Shown in pieces: positions 17,890 to 27,219 of a stretch of 64,000 bases of DNA. The first letter of the stretch is position 1. Each line of letters begins with the position of its first letter. Under the pieces are notes generated by a model. That model did no database searches, was not told where the DNA came from, and saw nothing but the letters and a program-made list of their open reading frames with translations. The position numbers were made by a program, and so were the translations under genes. The DNA is from GCA-2746605 sp963704835 (GTDB lineage Bacteria > Bacteroidota > Ignavibacteria > Ignavibacteriales > Melioribacteraceae): NCBI GenBank assembly GCA_963704835.1, contig CAVPHW010000011.1:190114-254113 (forward strand), given 5' to 3'.

Positions 17890-19245
17890 TTAAGCAATTT
17901 TTTGTGTTCTATCATTCGTAATATCGATTTTTTCTACAATATCTGCAAATAAAGTTCCGGAAGTTGCTCGGTTAATTTTAACACTAACATATTCACCTTT
18001 AACAATGTTCTTATCAAATGGAACAATAACCGTTTTATTAGTATCGGTTCTTCCTGCTAAGAATAGATTCGATTTCTTGCTAAATCCTTCTATAAGGATT
18101 TCTGTTTTTGAGCCAATTAAAGCAAGATTTATTTCATAAGAAATTTTCTGTTGTTCATCCACAATTTCGGTTAATCTTTTTGATTTTGTTTCTTCATCAA
18201 CATCATCATTCATTCTCCAAGCTTTTGTTCCTTCTCTAGGTGAGTATTTGAACATATAAGCACCATCGTATCTAACTTGTCGCATAACTTCTAATGTTGC
18301 CAAATGGTCTTCATAAGTTTCTGTTGGAAAACCAGAAATTATATCTGTTGAGAAAGTCACTCCCGGAATAATTTTTCTTGCTTTATCCATAATTGAAAGA
18401 TAATGTTCAATTGTGTAGGTACGGTTCATTAATTCCAAAATTCTATTGGAACCTGATTGAACCGGTAAATGAATGTAATTACATAGATTTGGATGTTCAG
18501 CAATTGTGTAAAGTAATTTATCCGAAAAATCTTGTGGATGCGAAGTTGAATATCTCACTCTCACAGTTCTATCAACAACGGCAACAGCCGCAAGAAGATC
18601 GGCAAAATCTCTTCCATTATCAATATATGAGTTCACATTTTGACCTAACAAAGTAACTTCTTTGTAACCTTGTTTTGCAAGTTCTTCAACTTCTTTAACA
18701 ACAGATTCTAATGTACTGCTGCGTTCTCTTCCTCGTAGTAAAGGGAACAACACAAAAAGTACAAAATTTATCACAACCGCGCATAACAGAAATCCAAGCC
18801 GAGAGTCCATCATTGTTCCGGAATGGAACTAAATCATCATAAGTTTCTGTTTTAGAGAGTTTTACGCCTATTCCTTTTTCACCGGCAAAGGCATTATCAA
18901 TAAATTCTGGCAATCGTCTGTATTCATCGGGACCAACAACAAGATCAACTACTTTTTTATCTGTAATTAAATCTTCTCTTAATCTTTCTGCCATGCAACC
19001 CAAAATGCCAATTACTAAATTTGGTTTTTTAGCTCTTAGAGTTTTTATATTTCCCAATCTTCCATAAATTCTTTGTTCGGCATTTTCTCTGATGCTGCAG
19101 GTGTTTAAGTAAAACGACATCGGCCTTCTTTATGTTATCGGTTAAGTCATAACCTTTATTATGCTAAAACACCTTGCACAATTTCGGTATCGGCAAGGTT
19201 CATTTGACAACCATATGTTTCTATATATACTTTACTATTTTGCAA
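17890..19245 (-). pseudogene. miaB: tRNA-2-methylthio-N6-dimethylallyladenosine synthase MiaB, three frameshifts
   Basis: Corrected length about 450 residues. Start TTG at 19243-19245 with GAAAGGA upstream, then VYIETYGCQMNLADTE. Extra bases are inferred near 19164 (GVL to HNKGYDLT), 19105 (DVVLL to NTCSIREN) and 18737 (VVPFT to RGRERSS). In the joined protein all cluster ligands are present: YGCQMN, NTCS, GCMAE, and the radical-SAM CDKFCTFC; the C-terminal TRAM domain follows. MiaB adds the methylthio group to A37 of tRNAs reading UNN codons. Three single-base insertions in 430 bases with an otherwise perfect sequence suggest consensus error rather than decay, but sequence alone cannot decide. 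Confidence 0.85.
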
Positions 19246-19416
19246 ATTTAGTCCTTTCAACAAACTTATTTTATGCTAATCAAAAATTTACCTATATACT
19301 TGCTCAATCTCAAGATACAGTTCTGTCGATATTTTAACTTATTAGGTTTTCATTCTTTTATTGATAAATCTAATTATGTGAGGTAAATTTATTAATCCAA
19401 ATTAGAAAGGATGAAA

Positions 19417-20124
19417 ATGAACATAAAAGATAAAGTTATTTTAGTTACCGGTGGTTCCAGCGGAATTGGATTAGCAACGGCAAAAATGTTAAAAGAAAAA
19501 GGTGCTATCGTTGTTATAACCGGTAGAAATAAAGAAAAAATAGATAGAGCAACAAAAGAAAACGGTTTAACTGGATTTGTTTCGGATGTATCCAAAGAAG
19601 CAGATGTAATTAAAATTTTTGAAGATATTAAACATCAATTTGGTACTTTGGATGTTTTAATTAACAATGCCGCTTACGGTTATTTTGATCTTCTCGAAAA
19701 TGTAAACGTTGAAAAGTTTAACGATGTTTTGCAGACTAATGTGGTTGGTGCGGCACTTGCTGCAAGAGAAGCCTCAATAATTATGAAAAAACAAAAGAGT
19801 GGGACAATCATTAATATTGCCTCAACTGCTGCAACAAAAGGATTTGCAGGTGGTTCGCCTTACGTTGCTACAAAATTTGCTTTACGTGGAATGACTGAAT
19901 GCTGGCGAGCTGAACTAAGACCTTATAATATAAGAGTTATTTTAATTAATCCATCAGAAGTCCAAACTGAATTTGTAGTTAATTCTGGAAGAGAAGAACG
20001 GAGTTTTAATCCGACTAAATTAATGAGTGAGGACATTGCGCACACAATCATCTCATCTTTAGAAATGGATGAAAGAGGATTTATTACTGAGCTCACAGTT
20101 TTTGCTACTAATCCAAAAGACTAA
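19417..20124 (+). CDS. Short-chain dehydrogenase/reductase (SDR)
   Basis: About 235 residues. Two ATGs lie at 19411 and 19417; AGAAAGG ends directly at the first, so the second has the usable spacing. Rossmann motif VTGGSSGIGLATA, then NNAAYG, catalytic Ser in IINIASTAA and the YVATK active-site Tyr/Lys, the full set for a classical SDR. NAD(P)-dependent oxidoreductase of unknown substrate; LINPSEVQTEF is typical of the 3-ketoacyl-ACP-reductase-like subgroup. It lies 3 bases before rpiA. Confidence 0.88.
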   Translation: MNIKDKVILVTGGSSGIGLATAKMLKEKGAIVVITGRNKEKIDRATKENGLTGFVSDVSKEADVIKIFEDIKHQFGTLDVLINNAAYGYFDLLENVNVEKFNDVLQTNVVGAALAAREASIIMKKQKSGTIINIASTAATKGFAGGSPYVATKFALRGMTECWRAELRPYNIRVILINPSEVQTEFVVNSGREERSFNPTKLMSEDIAHTIISSLEMDERGFITELTVFATNPKD

Positions 20125-20127
20125 AAA

Positions 20128-20811
20128 ATGATTGAACAATTCAAAAAACAAGCAGCAGAAAAAGCAGTTGAAGAGATAAAATCTGGGATGGTAATTGGTT
20201 TAGGTTCAGGTAGTACTTTCTATTTTGCATTACAAAAAATTGGAAGTCTTATAAAATCTGGCGAATTAAAGGATGTTGTTGGAATTCCAAGCTCAAAGAA
20301 CACAGAAAAATTGGCTAAAGAATTGTCAATTCCTCTTGTCACATTTAAAGAGAAACAAGAAATTGATATTACAATTGATGGCGCCGATGAAGTTGATAAA
20401 TATCTAAATCTGATTAAAGGCGGCGGTGCAGCTCACTTGCGTGAAAAGGTAATTGCACAAGTCAGTAATAAATTAATTATTGTTGTTGATGAATCAAAGC
20501 TTTCAGAAAAACTTGGTACAAATTGGGCGGTTCCTATTGAAGTTCTACAATTTGCATATCCGCTAGAACAGAGATTTCTGGAATCAATAAATGGGAAACC
20601 AACTTTAAGAGTATATCAAACGGGAGAACCTGTAATTACTGACGAAGGTAATTTTATTATTGATACTAATTTTGGTATTATTCAAAATCCATTTGAGTTA
20701 GCCGAAAAATTGGAGAATAGGGCTGGCATTGTTGAACATGGTTTATTTCTGCGTCTAACATCAAAAGTAATTGTAGCGGGTAAAGATGGAGTAAGGGTTC
20801 TGGAAAAATAA
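20128..20811 (+). CDS. rpiA: Ribose-5-phosphate isomerase A
   Basis: 227 residues, full length. Signature segments: VIGLGSGSTFYFAL (phosphate loop), IPSSKNTEKLAKEL, TIDGADEVD with the substrate-binding Asp pair, LIKGGGAAHLREK with the catalytic Glu-Lys region, and DTNFG near the C terminus. Interconverts ribose-5-phosphate and ribulose-5-phosphate in the non-oxidative pentose phosphate pathway. Probably co-transcribed with the SDR gene upstream (3-base gap). Confidence 0.95.
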   Translation: MIEQFKKQAAEKAVEEIKSGMVIGLGSGSTFYFALQKIGSLIKSGELKDVVGIPSSKNTEKLAKELSIPLVTFKEKQEIDITIDGADEVDKYLNLIKGGGAAHLREKVIAQVSNKLIIVVDESKLSEKLGTNWAVPIEVLQFAYPLEQRFLESINGKPTLRVYQTGEPVITDEGNFIIDTNFGIIQNPFELAEKLENRAGIVEHGLFLRLTSKVIVAGKDGVRVLEK

Positions 20812-20925
20812 ATTTGGAACCAATTCTAAACTTTTTTGTACAAACCGATTGTTGTTTCCATAAAACCTTGAATTTTTTTTTAGCAGTTTATATCTTTGAA
20901 CCGTAAAAAATAGGTATTAAATTAT

Positions 20926-21801
20926 ATGAGTGTTACCGTAACGAATCTTACTAAAAAGTATCAAACTCAAAGAGCAGTTGATAATATTTCTTTTGAAGTT
21001 AAAACCGGAGAGGTTTTAGGATTCCTTGGACCAAATGGTGCGGGAAAAACTACTACAATGAAAATTATTACCGGGTTTATAGCTCCTTCCGATGGCGATG
21101 CCAGAGTAAATGGTATTTCAGTTTTAGAAAATCCAGAAGAAGTTAAAAAGTTAATTGGGTATTTGCCAGAAAGCAACCCTCTTTACCATGATATGCCTGT
21201 TATGGAATATTTACAATTCGTTGCTGAATTGCAAAACGTACCAAAAGATAAAATTAAGAGTAGAATTGCATCAATGATTAAATTATGCGGTATTAATATT
21301 GAGAAGCATAAAAAAATTGGCGAACTTTCCAAAGGTTACCGACAGAGAGTTGGACTCGCTCAAGCTTTAATCCATGACCCGGAAATCTTAATTCTTGATG
21401 AACCAACAACAGGATTAGATCCTAATCAAATAGTAGAAATTAGAAAACTGATTAGAGAAATCGGTAGAGAGAAAACTGTAATTCTAAGCACTCACATTTT
21501 GCCCGAGGTTGAAGCAACTTGCTCTAGAATTCTAATTATTAATAATGGAAAGATTGTTGCTGATGGAACTTCTGAGACTTTAAGAAAACAAGCACAGGGT
21601 CAGGAAGTTTTAAAAGTTGGATTATTAGAAGCAAACAATAAAGATTTAGTAATTGAAAAATTACTAGGTTTAGATACAGTTGCAATGGTTGATCCCGAAA
21701 AAGATGGAGATTTTACATTTATTGTTAATAGTAAAGATGGAGCCAGTTCAAAGAAATCTATTTTTGAGATGTGTGTAAAAAACAATTGGATTCTTGTCTG
21801 A
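20926..21801 (+). CDS. ABC transporter ATP-binding protein, GldA-like; last residues frameshifted
   Basis: Walker A GPNGAGKTT, Q loop PESNPL, signature LSKGYRQRVG, Walker B ILILDEP and switch His (STHILPE) are all intact. LSKGYRQR and the overall pattern match GldA of the ABC-2 exporter associated with gliding motility in Bacteroidetes, also common in non-gliding relatives. One extra base near 21795 truncates the protein: the other frame continues SELTPIETKLEDIFRELTT and stops at 21857-21859, the normal C-terminal end of this subfamily. Together with the next three genes it forms a GldA-GldF-GldG-DUF4340 locus. Confidence 0.88.
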   Translation: MSVTVTNLTKKYQTQRAVDNISFEVKTGEVLGFLGPNGAGKTTTMKIITGFIAPSDGDARVNGISVLENPEEVKKLIGYLPESNPLYHDMPVMEYLQFVAELQNVPKDKIKSRIASMIKLCGINIEKHKKIGELSKGYRQRVGLAQALIHDPEILILDEPTTGLDPNQIVEIRKLIREIGREKTVILSTHILPEVEATCSRILIINNGKIVADGTSETLRKQAQGQEVLKVGLLEANNKDLVIEKLLGLDTVAMVDPEKDGDFTFIVNSKDGASSKKSIFEMCVKNNWILV

Positions 21802-21905
21802 ACTTACACCAATTGAAACTAAATTAGAAGATATATTTAGAGAGTTAACTACAAGTTAAGTTATAAACATTCTCAAATATTTGGTTTGGGAATTTGAAAA
21901 AATAT

Positions 21906-22017
21906 TGTCATTTCGATCCAGATGTTTTCAATCGGGAGAGAAATCTCATGATCTAGAAATCTTGAGATGTCTCAATCGTTCTGGTTAATCAAGAAAACTC
22001 ATTTCGATATGACAGAT
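21906..22017. repeat. Interspersed palindromic repeat (BIME/MITE-like)
   Basis: The intergenic gap between the GldA-like and GldF-like genes begins GTCATTTCGATCC and ends CATTTCGATATGACA, with internal inverted segments (GAGAAATCTCATGATCT against AAATCTTGAGATGTCTC). The outer ends are imperfect inverted repeats of the TGTCATTTCGA type that is dispersed in many Bacteroidetes-group genomes. No ORF. It could fold in the mRNA between the two genes. Confidence 0.6.
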
Positions 22018-22046
22018 ATAGAAAAAATTAGATTTAAGGAATATTT

Positions 22047-22772
22047 ATGAAACCAATTTGGGTAATTGCTAAAAGAGAATTTAGCACTTTTTTTGATTCA
22101 CTTGCCGCTTATATTTTGCTGGTAGTGTTTTTAGGCTTAAGTGGATTTTTCACTTGGCTGTTTGGGTCGGATGTGTTTTTTATCGGGCAAGCAACACTTG
22201 GACCATTTTTCTCAATAGCATATTGGACATTATTTTTCTTTATTCCTGCTCTGACAATGAAAATGTTAGCTGAGGAAAAGAAGTCCGGAACTTTAGAATT
22301 ATTGTTAACAAAACCAATTTCAGATTGGCAAGTTGTTGTTGGAAAGTTTTTATCCGTTATGATATTAATTGGAGTTGCTCTTCTTCTAACTTTCCCTTAT
22401 TACATAAGCCTAACATTTTTAGGACCTGTTGATCATGGAAGTGTTTGGAGTGGTTATTTTGGTATGCTATTGATGAGTATGGCTTTTACAAGCATTGGAT
22501 TATTTGCAAGCAGTATAACCAATAACCAAATAGTAGCTTTTTTATTGGCTCTATTTATTGGTGTCTTCTTTCTTATAATTTTTGATGTTCTATCAAGCAG
22601 TTTTACTGGTACAACGTCTTACTTTTTTAATTATTTAAGTTTATCGACACATTATGAATCTATTTCTCGCGGAGTAATCGATTCGAAAGATTTAATGTAT
22701 TTTTTATCAATTACATTTATTGGGTTATTATTGGCCGATACAGTATTATCAAAACGAAATATAGTTGAGTAA
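22047..22772 (+). CDS. ABC-2 type permease, GldF-like
   Basis: 241 residues with six predicted membrane helices (for example AAYILLVVFLGLSGFFTWLF, MILIGVALLLTFPYYISL, IVAFLLALFIGVFFLIIF). The cytoplasmic loop EEKKSGTLELLLTKPISDWQ is the ABC_2 permease signature that contacts the ATPase. Matches GldF in length and order. It partners the upstream ATPase and the downstream GldG-like protein. The transported substrate of this family is not known. Confidence 0.88.
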   Translation: MKPIWVIAKREFSTFFDSLAAYILLVVFLGLSGFFTWLFGSDVFFIGQATLGPFFSIAYWTLFFFIPALTMKMLAEEKKSGTLELLLTKPISDWQVVVGKFLSVMILIGVALLLTFPYYISLTFLGPVDHGSVWSGYFGMLLMSMAFTSIGLFASSITNNQIVAFLLALFIGVFFLIIFDVLSSSFTGTTSYFFNYLSLSTHYESISRGVIDSKDLMYFLSITFIGLLLADTVLSKRNIVE

Positions 22773-22781
22773 AATAAAATT

Positions 22782-24305
22782 ATGCTGACAAAAAGAAAAT
22801 TACAAACAAAACTATTTTTAGTAATCGCAATATTGGTTCTACTAAATATTATTTCTTCAAGATATTCGTTCAGAATTGATTTGACTGAAGATCAAAGGTA
22901 CTCATTAAGCGATGCTACAAAAACAATTCTCGAAAACTTAGATGAACCAGTCACGGTTACTTCATATTTCTCCGAAGATTTACCTCCTGATATTGAAAAG
23001 GTTAGGCAAGATTTTAAGGATTTATTAATTGAGTATTCCAATAGGTCAAATGGTCAAGTTGTTTATGAATTTTTGAATCCGAATGAAGATGAAGAAACAG
23101 AAATGAAAGCTCAGCAAAATGGTATTTCGCCTATTATGATTAATGTTAGGGATAAGGATCAGGTAAAGCAACAGAAAGCATATTTGGGTGCTCTTTTGCA
23201 GTTAGGAGATATTAAGGAAGTAATTCCATTCATTCAACCTGGTGCTGCAATGGAATATGCTCTGTCATCAAGTATTAAAAAGTTATCTTTAAAAGAAAGA
23301 CCGGTTGTTGGGTTATTGCAAGGTCATGGCGAGCCAAGTTTAGCAGCTTTTCAGCAATTAAGACAACAGCTAAATATAATGTATGACGTAAAACCGGTTA
23401 CATTAACTGATTCCACAAATATCCCATCAGATATAAAAACTTTAGCGGTTATTGCTCCTTCTGATTCTATAATTGAAAGGGACTTTTTCTTTCTAGATGA
23501 ATTTTTAGGCAGAGGAGGAAGGTTACTTTTAGCTATAAACAATGTTTCTGGAAATTTTCAAACTGCTTCCGGTGAATTGGTTTCGACCGGATTTTCAAAT
23601 TGGTTAAAAAAATACGGAATTGGGATTGAAGATAATTTTATTGTTGATGCAAATTGCAGCAGTGTAATGGTCCAGCAAAACCAAGGCGGATTTAGGATGA
23701 ACATTCCCGTTCGGTTTCCATATCTTCCAATAGTATCAAAATTTACGGATCATCCAATTACAAAGGGCTTAGAGTCGGTTATGTTTCCTTTTGTAAGCTC
23801 AATTTCAATTACTCCTAAAGATACAAGTATCAGTTATGTAACATTGGCTACATCATCCGAAAAATCTTCTTTAGAAACACTTCCATTGTTTTTTAATATT
23901 CAGAAGCAATGGGGTAACGAAGATTTTGGAATGTCAGAAATTCCGGTTGCAGTTGCAATGGAAGGGAAAATTGCCAATAATACTTTTACAAAAATGGTGG
24001 TGTTTAGTGATGGCGATTTTGCTGTAAATGGTGAAGGTCAGCAAACACAACAATTACAACCTGATAATGTAAATTTAATGACTAACGCAATTGATTGGCT
24101 TTCTGATGATACCGGACTTATTGAGCTTAGGACCAAAGGAGTTACATCTCGGCCATTAGATGCAAATATTGAAGACGGTACAAAGACTTTGGTTAAATAT
24201 GGTAACTTTTTACTTCCAATTGGATTAATTGTTTTATTTGGAATAGTCAGATTCCAATACAAGAAAAAAATTAGAAACATTATAAAATCGACAGACTATG
24301 TTTAA
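22782..24305 (+). CDS. GldG-like ABC auxiliary protein
   Basis: 507 residues. N-terminal membrane anchor (KLFLVIAILVLLNIISSRYS) followed by RIDLTEDQRYSLSDATK, the hallmark of the GldG family, a large periplasmic domain (TVTSYFSEDLPPD, then GLLQGHGEPSL), and a C-terminal membrane helix (FLLPIGLIVLFGIVRFQYK). Starts 9 bases after GldF-like and overlaps the next gene by 8 bases. It is thought to be the non-catalytic partner of the ABC-2 exporter; its substrate is unknown. Confidence 0.88.
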   Translation: MLTKRKLQTKLFLVIAILVLLNIISSRYSFRIDLTEDQRYSLSDATKTILENLDEPVTVTSYFSEDLPPDIEKVRQDFKDLLIEYSNRSNGQVVYEFLNPNEDEETEMKAQQNGISPIMINVRDKDQVKQQKAYLGALLQLGDIKEVIPFIQPGAAMEYALSSSIKKLSLKERPVVGLLQGHGEPSLAAFQQLRQQLNIMYDVKPVTLTDSTNIPSDIKTLAVIAPSDSIIERDFFFLDEFLGRGGRLLLAINNVSGNFQTASGELVSTGFSNWLKKYGIGIEDNFIVDANCSSVMVQQNQGGFRMNIPVRFPYLPIVSKFTDHPITKGLESVMFPFVSSISITPKDTSISYVTLATSSEKSSLETLPLFFNIQKQWGNEDFGMSEIPVAVAMEGKIANNTFTKMVVFSDGDFAVNGEGQQTQQLQPDNVNLMTNAIDWLSDDTGLIELRTKGVTSRPLDANIEDGTKTLVKYGNFLLPIGLIVLFGIVRFQYKKKIRNIIKSTDYV

Positions 24306-25227
24306 TAATAATTCAAACAAAACACTATGGATAGTTTCAGCAATATTGTTAGTTGCTGTAATATTAATATTTACTACAGAATCAACAAAGAAGGAAAGAT
24401 CATTTCGTAAAGAATTGGTCTCCATTGATACGATGTTAGTTTCTCAGATATCTCTATTCCCAAAATCTCAAAAGGGGAAAGAAATTATTCTTAAGAAAAC
24501 CAATAATGATTGGGAAGTTACAGCAGATGGCAGAAAAAAATATTTAGTTCCAAAATCCAAAATTGATAATTTATTAAACCAATTATTAGCTATACAACCT
24601 AAAAGAATTGCTGCAAGAAGTAAAGATAAATGGGGTGAATATCAAATAGATTCAGCTTCAACTAGGGTTGTAGTTAAGCAGGGAAGCGATGAAGTCTTGG
24701 ATTTATTGATTGGCAAATTTGCATTTCAGCAACCAAGATCTATGTCAACCTTTGTTAAACTTGTTAGTGATACAGACGTTTACGAAGTTGACGGGTTTTT
24801 AGAAATGACTTTTAATAAGGATATAAATAGTTTTAGAAATGAAGTAGTTGTTAAATCTGATAAAAGTAAGTGGAATAAATTAAAATTTGAATCAGAAAAT
24901 ATTGAAGAATCATTTGAAATGGTTAAAATGAATAATGATTGGTTTGTTGATGGAATTAAAACTGATTCTGTGAAAACGGACCAAGCATTAAACTCACTTT
25001 CTAATTTATCTAACAGTGTTTTTGTTGATATCGATAAAGCAATCTTCCCTAAGCAAACCGCAAAGCTAATTATTCAATTGGAATCGGAAGATCCGATAGT
25101 TCTTACGGCTTTTCAAGATTCTACAAATTATATTATTCAATCTTCCCTTAACTCAGAAAGTTCTTTTGATGGGAAAAGTGTTGGTGAGAAAATTTTCTTT
25201 AATAAAAGCTCATTGTTTTCTGAATAA
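24298..25227 (+). CDS. DUF4340 domain protein
   Basis: 309 residues: one N-terminal membrane segment (TLWIVSAILLVAVILIFTTE), then a periplasmic DUF4340 domain. Characteristic pieces are ILKKTNNDWEVTADGRKKYL, VPKSKIDNLLNQLLAIQPKR and LLIGKFAFQQPRSMSTFVKL, the last being the repeated peptide-like strand set seen in the family. Starts inside the GldG-like gene (8-base overlap), so expression is coupled. DUF4340 genes regularly follow gldG homologues outside gliding species; the function is unknown. Confidence 0.85.
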   Translation: MFNNNSNKTLWIVSAILLVAVILIFTTESTKKERSFRKELVSIDTMLVSQISLFPKSQKGKEIILKKTNNDWEVTADGRKKYLVPKSKIDNLLNQLLAIQPKRIAARSKDKWGEYQIDSASTRVVVKQGSDEVLDLLIGKFAFQQPRSMSTFVKLVSDTDVYEVDGFLEMTFNKDINSFRNEVVVKSDKSKWNKLKFESENIEESFEMVKMNNDWFVDGIKTDSVKTDQALNSLSNLSNSVFVDIDKAIFPKQTAKLIIQLESEDPIVLTAFQDSTNYIIQSSLNSESSFDGKSVGEKIFFNKSSLFSE

Positions 25228-25309
25228 TTAGATTGTGTGTACTCCTCTTTGTTTTTTTTCTTTAAATCGTTATTTTATCCGTTTATAATTTAGCGAAAGT
25301 ATTTATTTG

Positions 25310-26506
25310 ATGGAAACCAAGAATGCCGATTTATCTTCATTACGAATAGATAGATCAAATAATCAAAACCAAAAGCCAAACTCATTTAAAAGAATTGTTA
25401 ATATTCTTTTATCTGCATTAATCTTTCTATTAATAGTTGTTGCTGGAATTTATATTTGGGGAAAACTATTTAATCAAGGTTTAAAAGTTAATCTGACGAC
25501 TGCCTCACTTGTTTCACAATCCCAAACAAATGCAATTCTGACAGCTAGTGGATATGTAGTTGCTCAACGTAAAGCTGCAATTGCTTCAAAAGCAACAGGT
25601 AGATTGGTCCAATTAGGAGTTGTGGAAGGTGATCCTGTGGTTAAAGGACAAATTATAGGTCGATTAGAGGATGATGACGTAAAATCTCAATTAGCCCAAG
25701 CCCAAGCGACTCTTAAACTTTATGAAGCTGATTTAATCTCGGCAAAAGATAATTATGATAGAGAAAAGGAATTGTTTGCATCAAAAACAAATTCCGAAAA
25801 AGAATTATTAGCTGCTGAATCAGTTTATAAAAGGAATTTAGCTGCTATTGAATTAGCAAATGCCCAAATAAAATCTGCTGAGATAGCTTTAGAGTATACA
25901 TTAATTCGTGCACCATTTAATGGGACGGTTCTTACTAAAAATGCTGATGTTGGTGAAATTGTTTCTCCTTTAGGTGCCAGTTCTACTTCAAGAGCTGCAG
26001 TAGTAACTATTGCAGATATGACCTCACTCCAAGTTGAAGCTGATGTTTCAGAATCTAATATCGAGAGAATTAAATTAAAACAAGATTGTGAAATTACTCT
26101 TGATGCATATCCCGGGAAAAGATATGCCGGTTTTGTGGATAAAGTTGTTCCAACAGCAGATAGATCAAAAGCCACTGTTCTGGTAAAAGTTGCATTTAAA
26201 AATTATGATAGCAGAGTATTACCTGAGATGAGTGCAAAAGTATTATTTTTAAGTGAACCTGTAAATGAAGAAACTTTAAATCAAAAACCATTGTTAGTAA
26301 TTCCTAAAACAGCAGTGGCAATTCGGAACTCTAAAAAAGTTGTTTACAAGCTTCAAAACAATAATGCAGTTGAAGTTGAAGTTACTGTTGGAAAAGAAAT
26401 AGGCAGTGATATTGAAATAACTTCAGGAATTTCTGATGGCAACAAAGTAATAGATAATTTGAGTAATGAAATTCAAGATGGTACAAAAGTATCTTTAGAT
26501 AAATAA
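25310..26506 (+). CDS. Efflux adaptor protein (HlyD/MacA family)
   Basis: About 398 residues from the ATG at 25310 (a TTG at 25307 is in frame). One membrane segment (IVNILLSALIFLLIVVAGIYIW), biotinyl-lipoyl-like halves (ASGYVVAQRKAAIASKATGR, then EYTLIRAPFNGTV), an intervening coiled coil (LAQAQATLKLYEADLISAKD onward) and beta-barrel/MP domains. The DAYPGKRYAGFV and VLPEMSAKVLF segments are typical of MacA/RND adaptors. It opens an operon with an ATPase and two FtsX-type permeases and would span the periplasm for a MacB-type exporter. No TolC homologue is in the window. Confidence 0.9.
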   Translation: METKNADLSSLRIDRSNNQNQKPNSFKRIVNILLSALIFLLIVVAGIYIWGKLFNQGLKVNLTTASLVSQSQTNAILTASGYVVAQRKAAIASKATGRLVQLGVVEGDPVVKGQIIGRLEDDDVKSQLAQAQATLKLYEADLISAKDNYDREKELFASKTNSEKELLAAESVYKRNLAAIELANAQIKSAEIALEYTLIRAPFNGTVLTKNADVGEIVSPLGASSTSRAAVVTIADMTSLQVEADVSESNIERIKLKQDCEITLDAYPGKRYAGFVDKVVPTADRSKATVLVKVAFKNYDSRVLPEMSAKVLFLSEPVNEETLNQKPLLVIPKTAVAIRNSKKVVYKLQNNNAVEVEVTVGKEIGSDIEITSGISDGNKVIDNLSNEIQDGTKVSLDK

Positions 26507-26539
26507 AAATTTATTTTAATTTTTAATCAAGAGGGAAAA

Positions 26540-27211
26540 ATGCCTCCAATTATTAAAGTGCAAAACGTTTCAAAAACTTACACTCGAGATAGTTTTGAAA
26601 TCCCAGTTTTAAATAATATAAATCTTGAAATTGAAGAAGGTGATTTTCTTGCCCTGATGGGACCATCTGGCTCCGGGAAAACTACACTATTAAATTTAAT
26701 TGCTGGAATTGATAAACCAAATTCGGGAAAATTAATAATAGCCGATACTGATATTGCTACTCTTAGCGAATCTGCACTTGCCAAATGGCGTGCAAATAAT
26801 GTTGGGTTTATTTTCCAATTTTATAATTTAATTCCAGTTCTAACTGCTTTTGAGAATGTTGAACTTCCTTTATTGCTTACTAAATTGAGTAAAGCTGAAA
26901 GAAAAAAACAAGCCGAAACAGCTTTAGAAATAGTTGGATTGAAAGATAGAATTCATCATTACCCCAAACAACTTTCTGGTGGTCAAGAACAAAGAGTTGC
27001 AATTGCTAGAGCAATAGTTACTGATCCATTAATTATTGTTGGTGATGAACCAACGGGTGATCTTGATAAAAATTCTGCTGAAGAAATTCTTACTTTGCTA
27101 GAAAGATTAAATAAAGAATTTAAAAAAACAGTATTAATTGTTACACATGATCCTCATGCTGCTGAAAGAGCGAATAGTACACGCAACCTTGACAAAGGCG
27201 ATTTAGTTTAG
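26540..27211 (+). CDS. ABC transporter ATP-binding protein, MacB/LolD type
   Basis: 223 residues. Walker A GPSGSGKTT, Q loop FIFQFYNLIPVLTAFENVELP, signature LSGGQEQRVAIARA, Walker B IIVGDEPTGDLD, switch His VTHDPHAAER. The FQFYNLIP and ENVELP motifs place it in the MacB/LolD/FtsE group, which power FtsX-like permeases. GAGGG upstream of the ATG. Followed 8 bases later by its permease. Confidence 0.93.
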   Translation: MPPIIKVQNVSKTYTRDSFEIPVLNNINLEIEEGDFLALMGPSGSGKTTLLNLIAGIDKPNSGKLIIADTDIATLSESALAKWRANNVGFIFQFYNLIPVLTAFENVELPLLLTKLSKAERKKQAETALEIVGLKDRIHHYPKQLSGGQEQRVAIARAIVTDPLIIVGDEPTGDLDKNSAEEILTLLERLNKEFKKTVLIVTHDPHAAERANSTRNLDKGDLV

Positions 27212-27219
27212 GAGAAATT

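Noticed and set aside
18730..19170. Programmed ribosomal frameshifting in miaB
   Set aside because: Three shifts at unrelated sequences with no slippery heptamer or pseudoknot; miaB is not known to use recoding.
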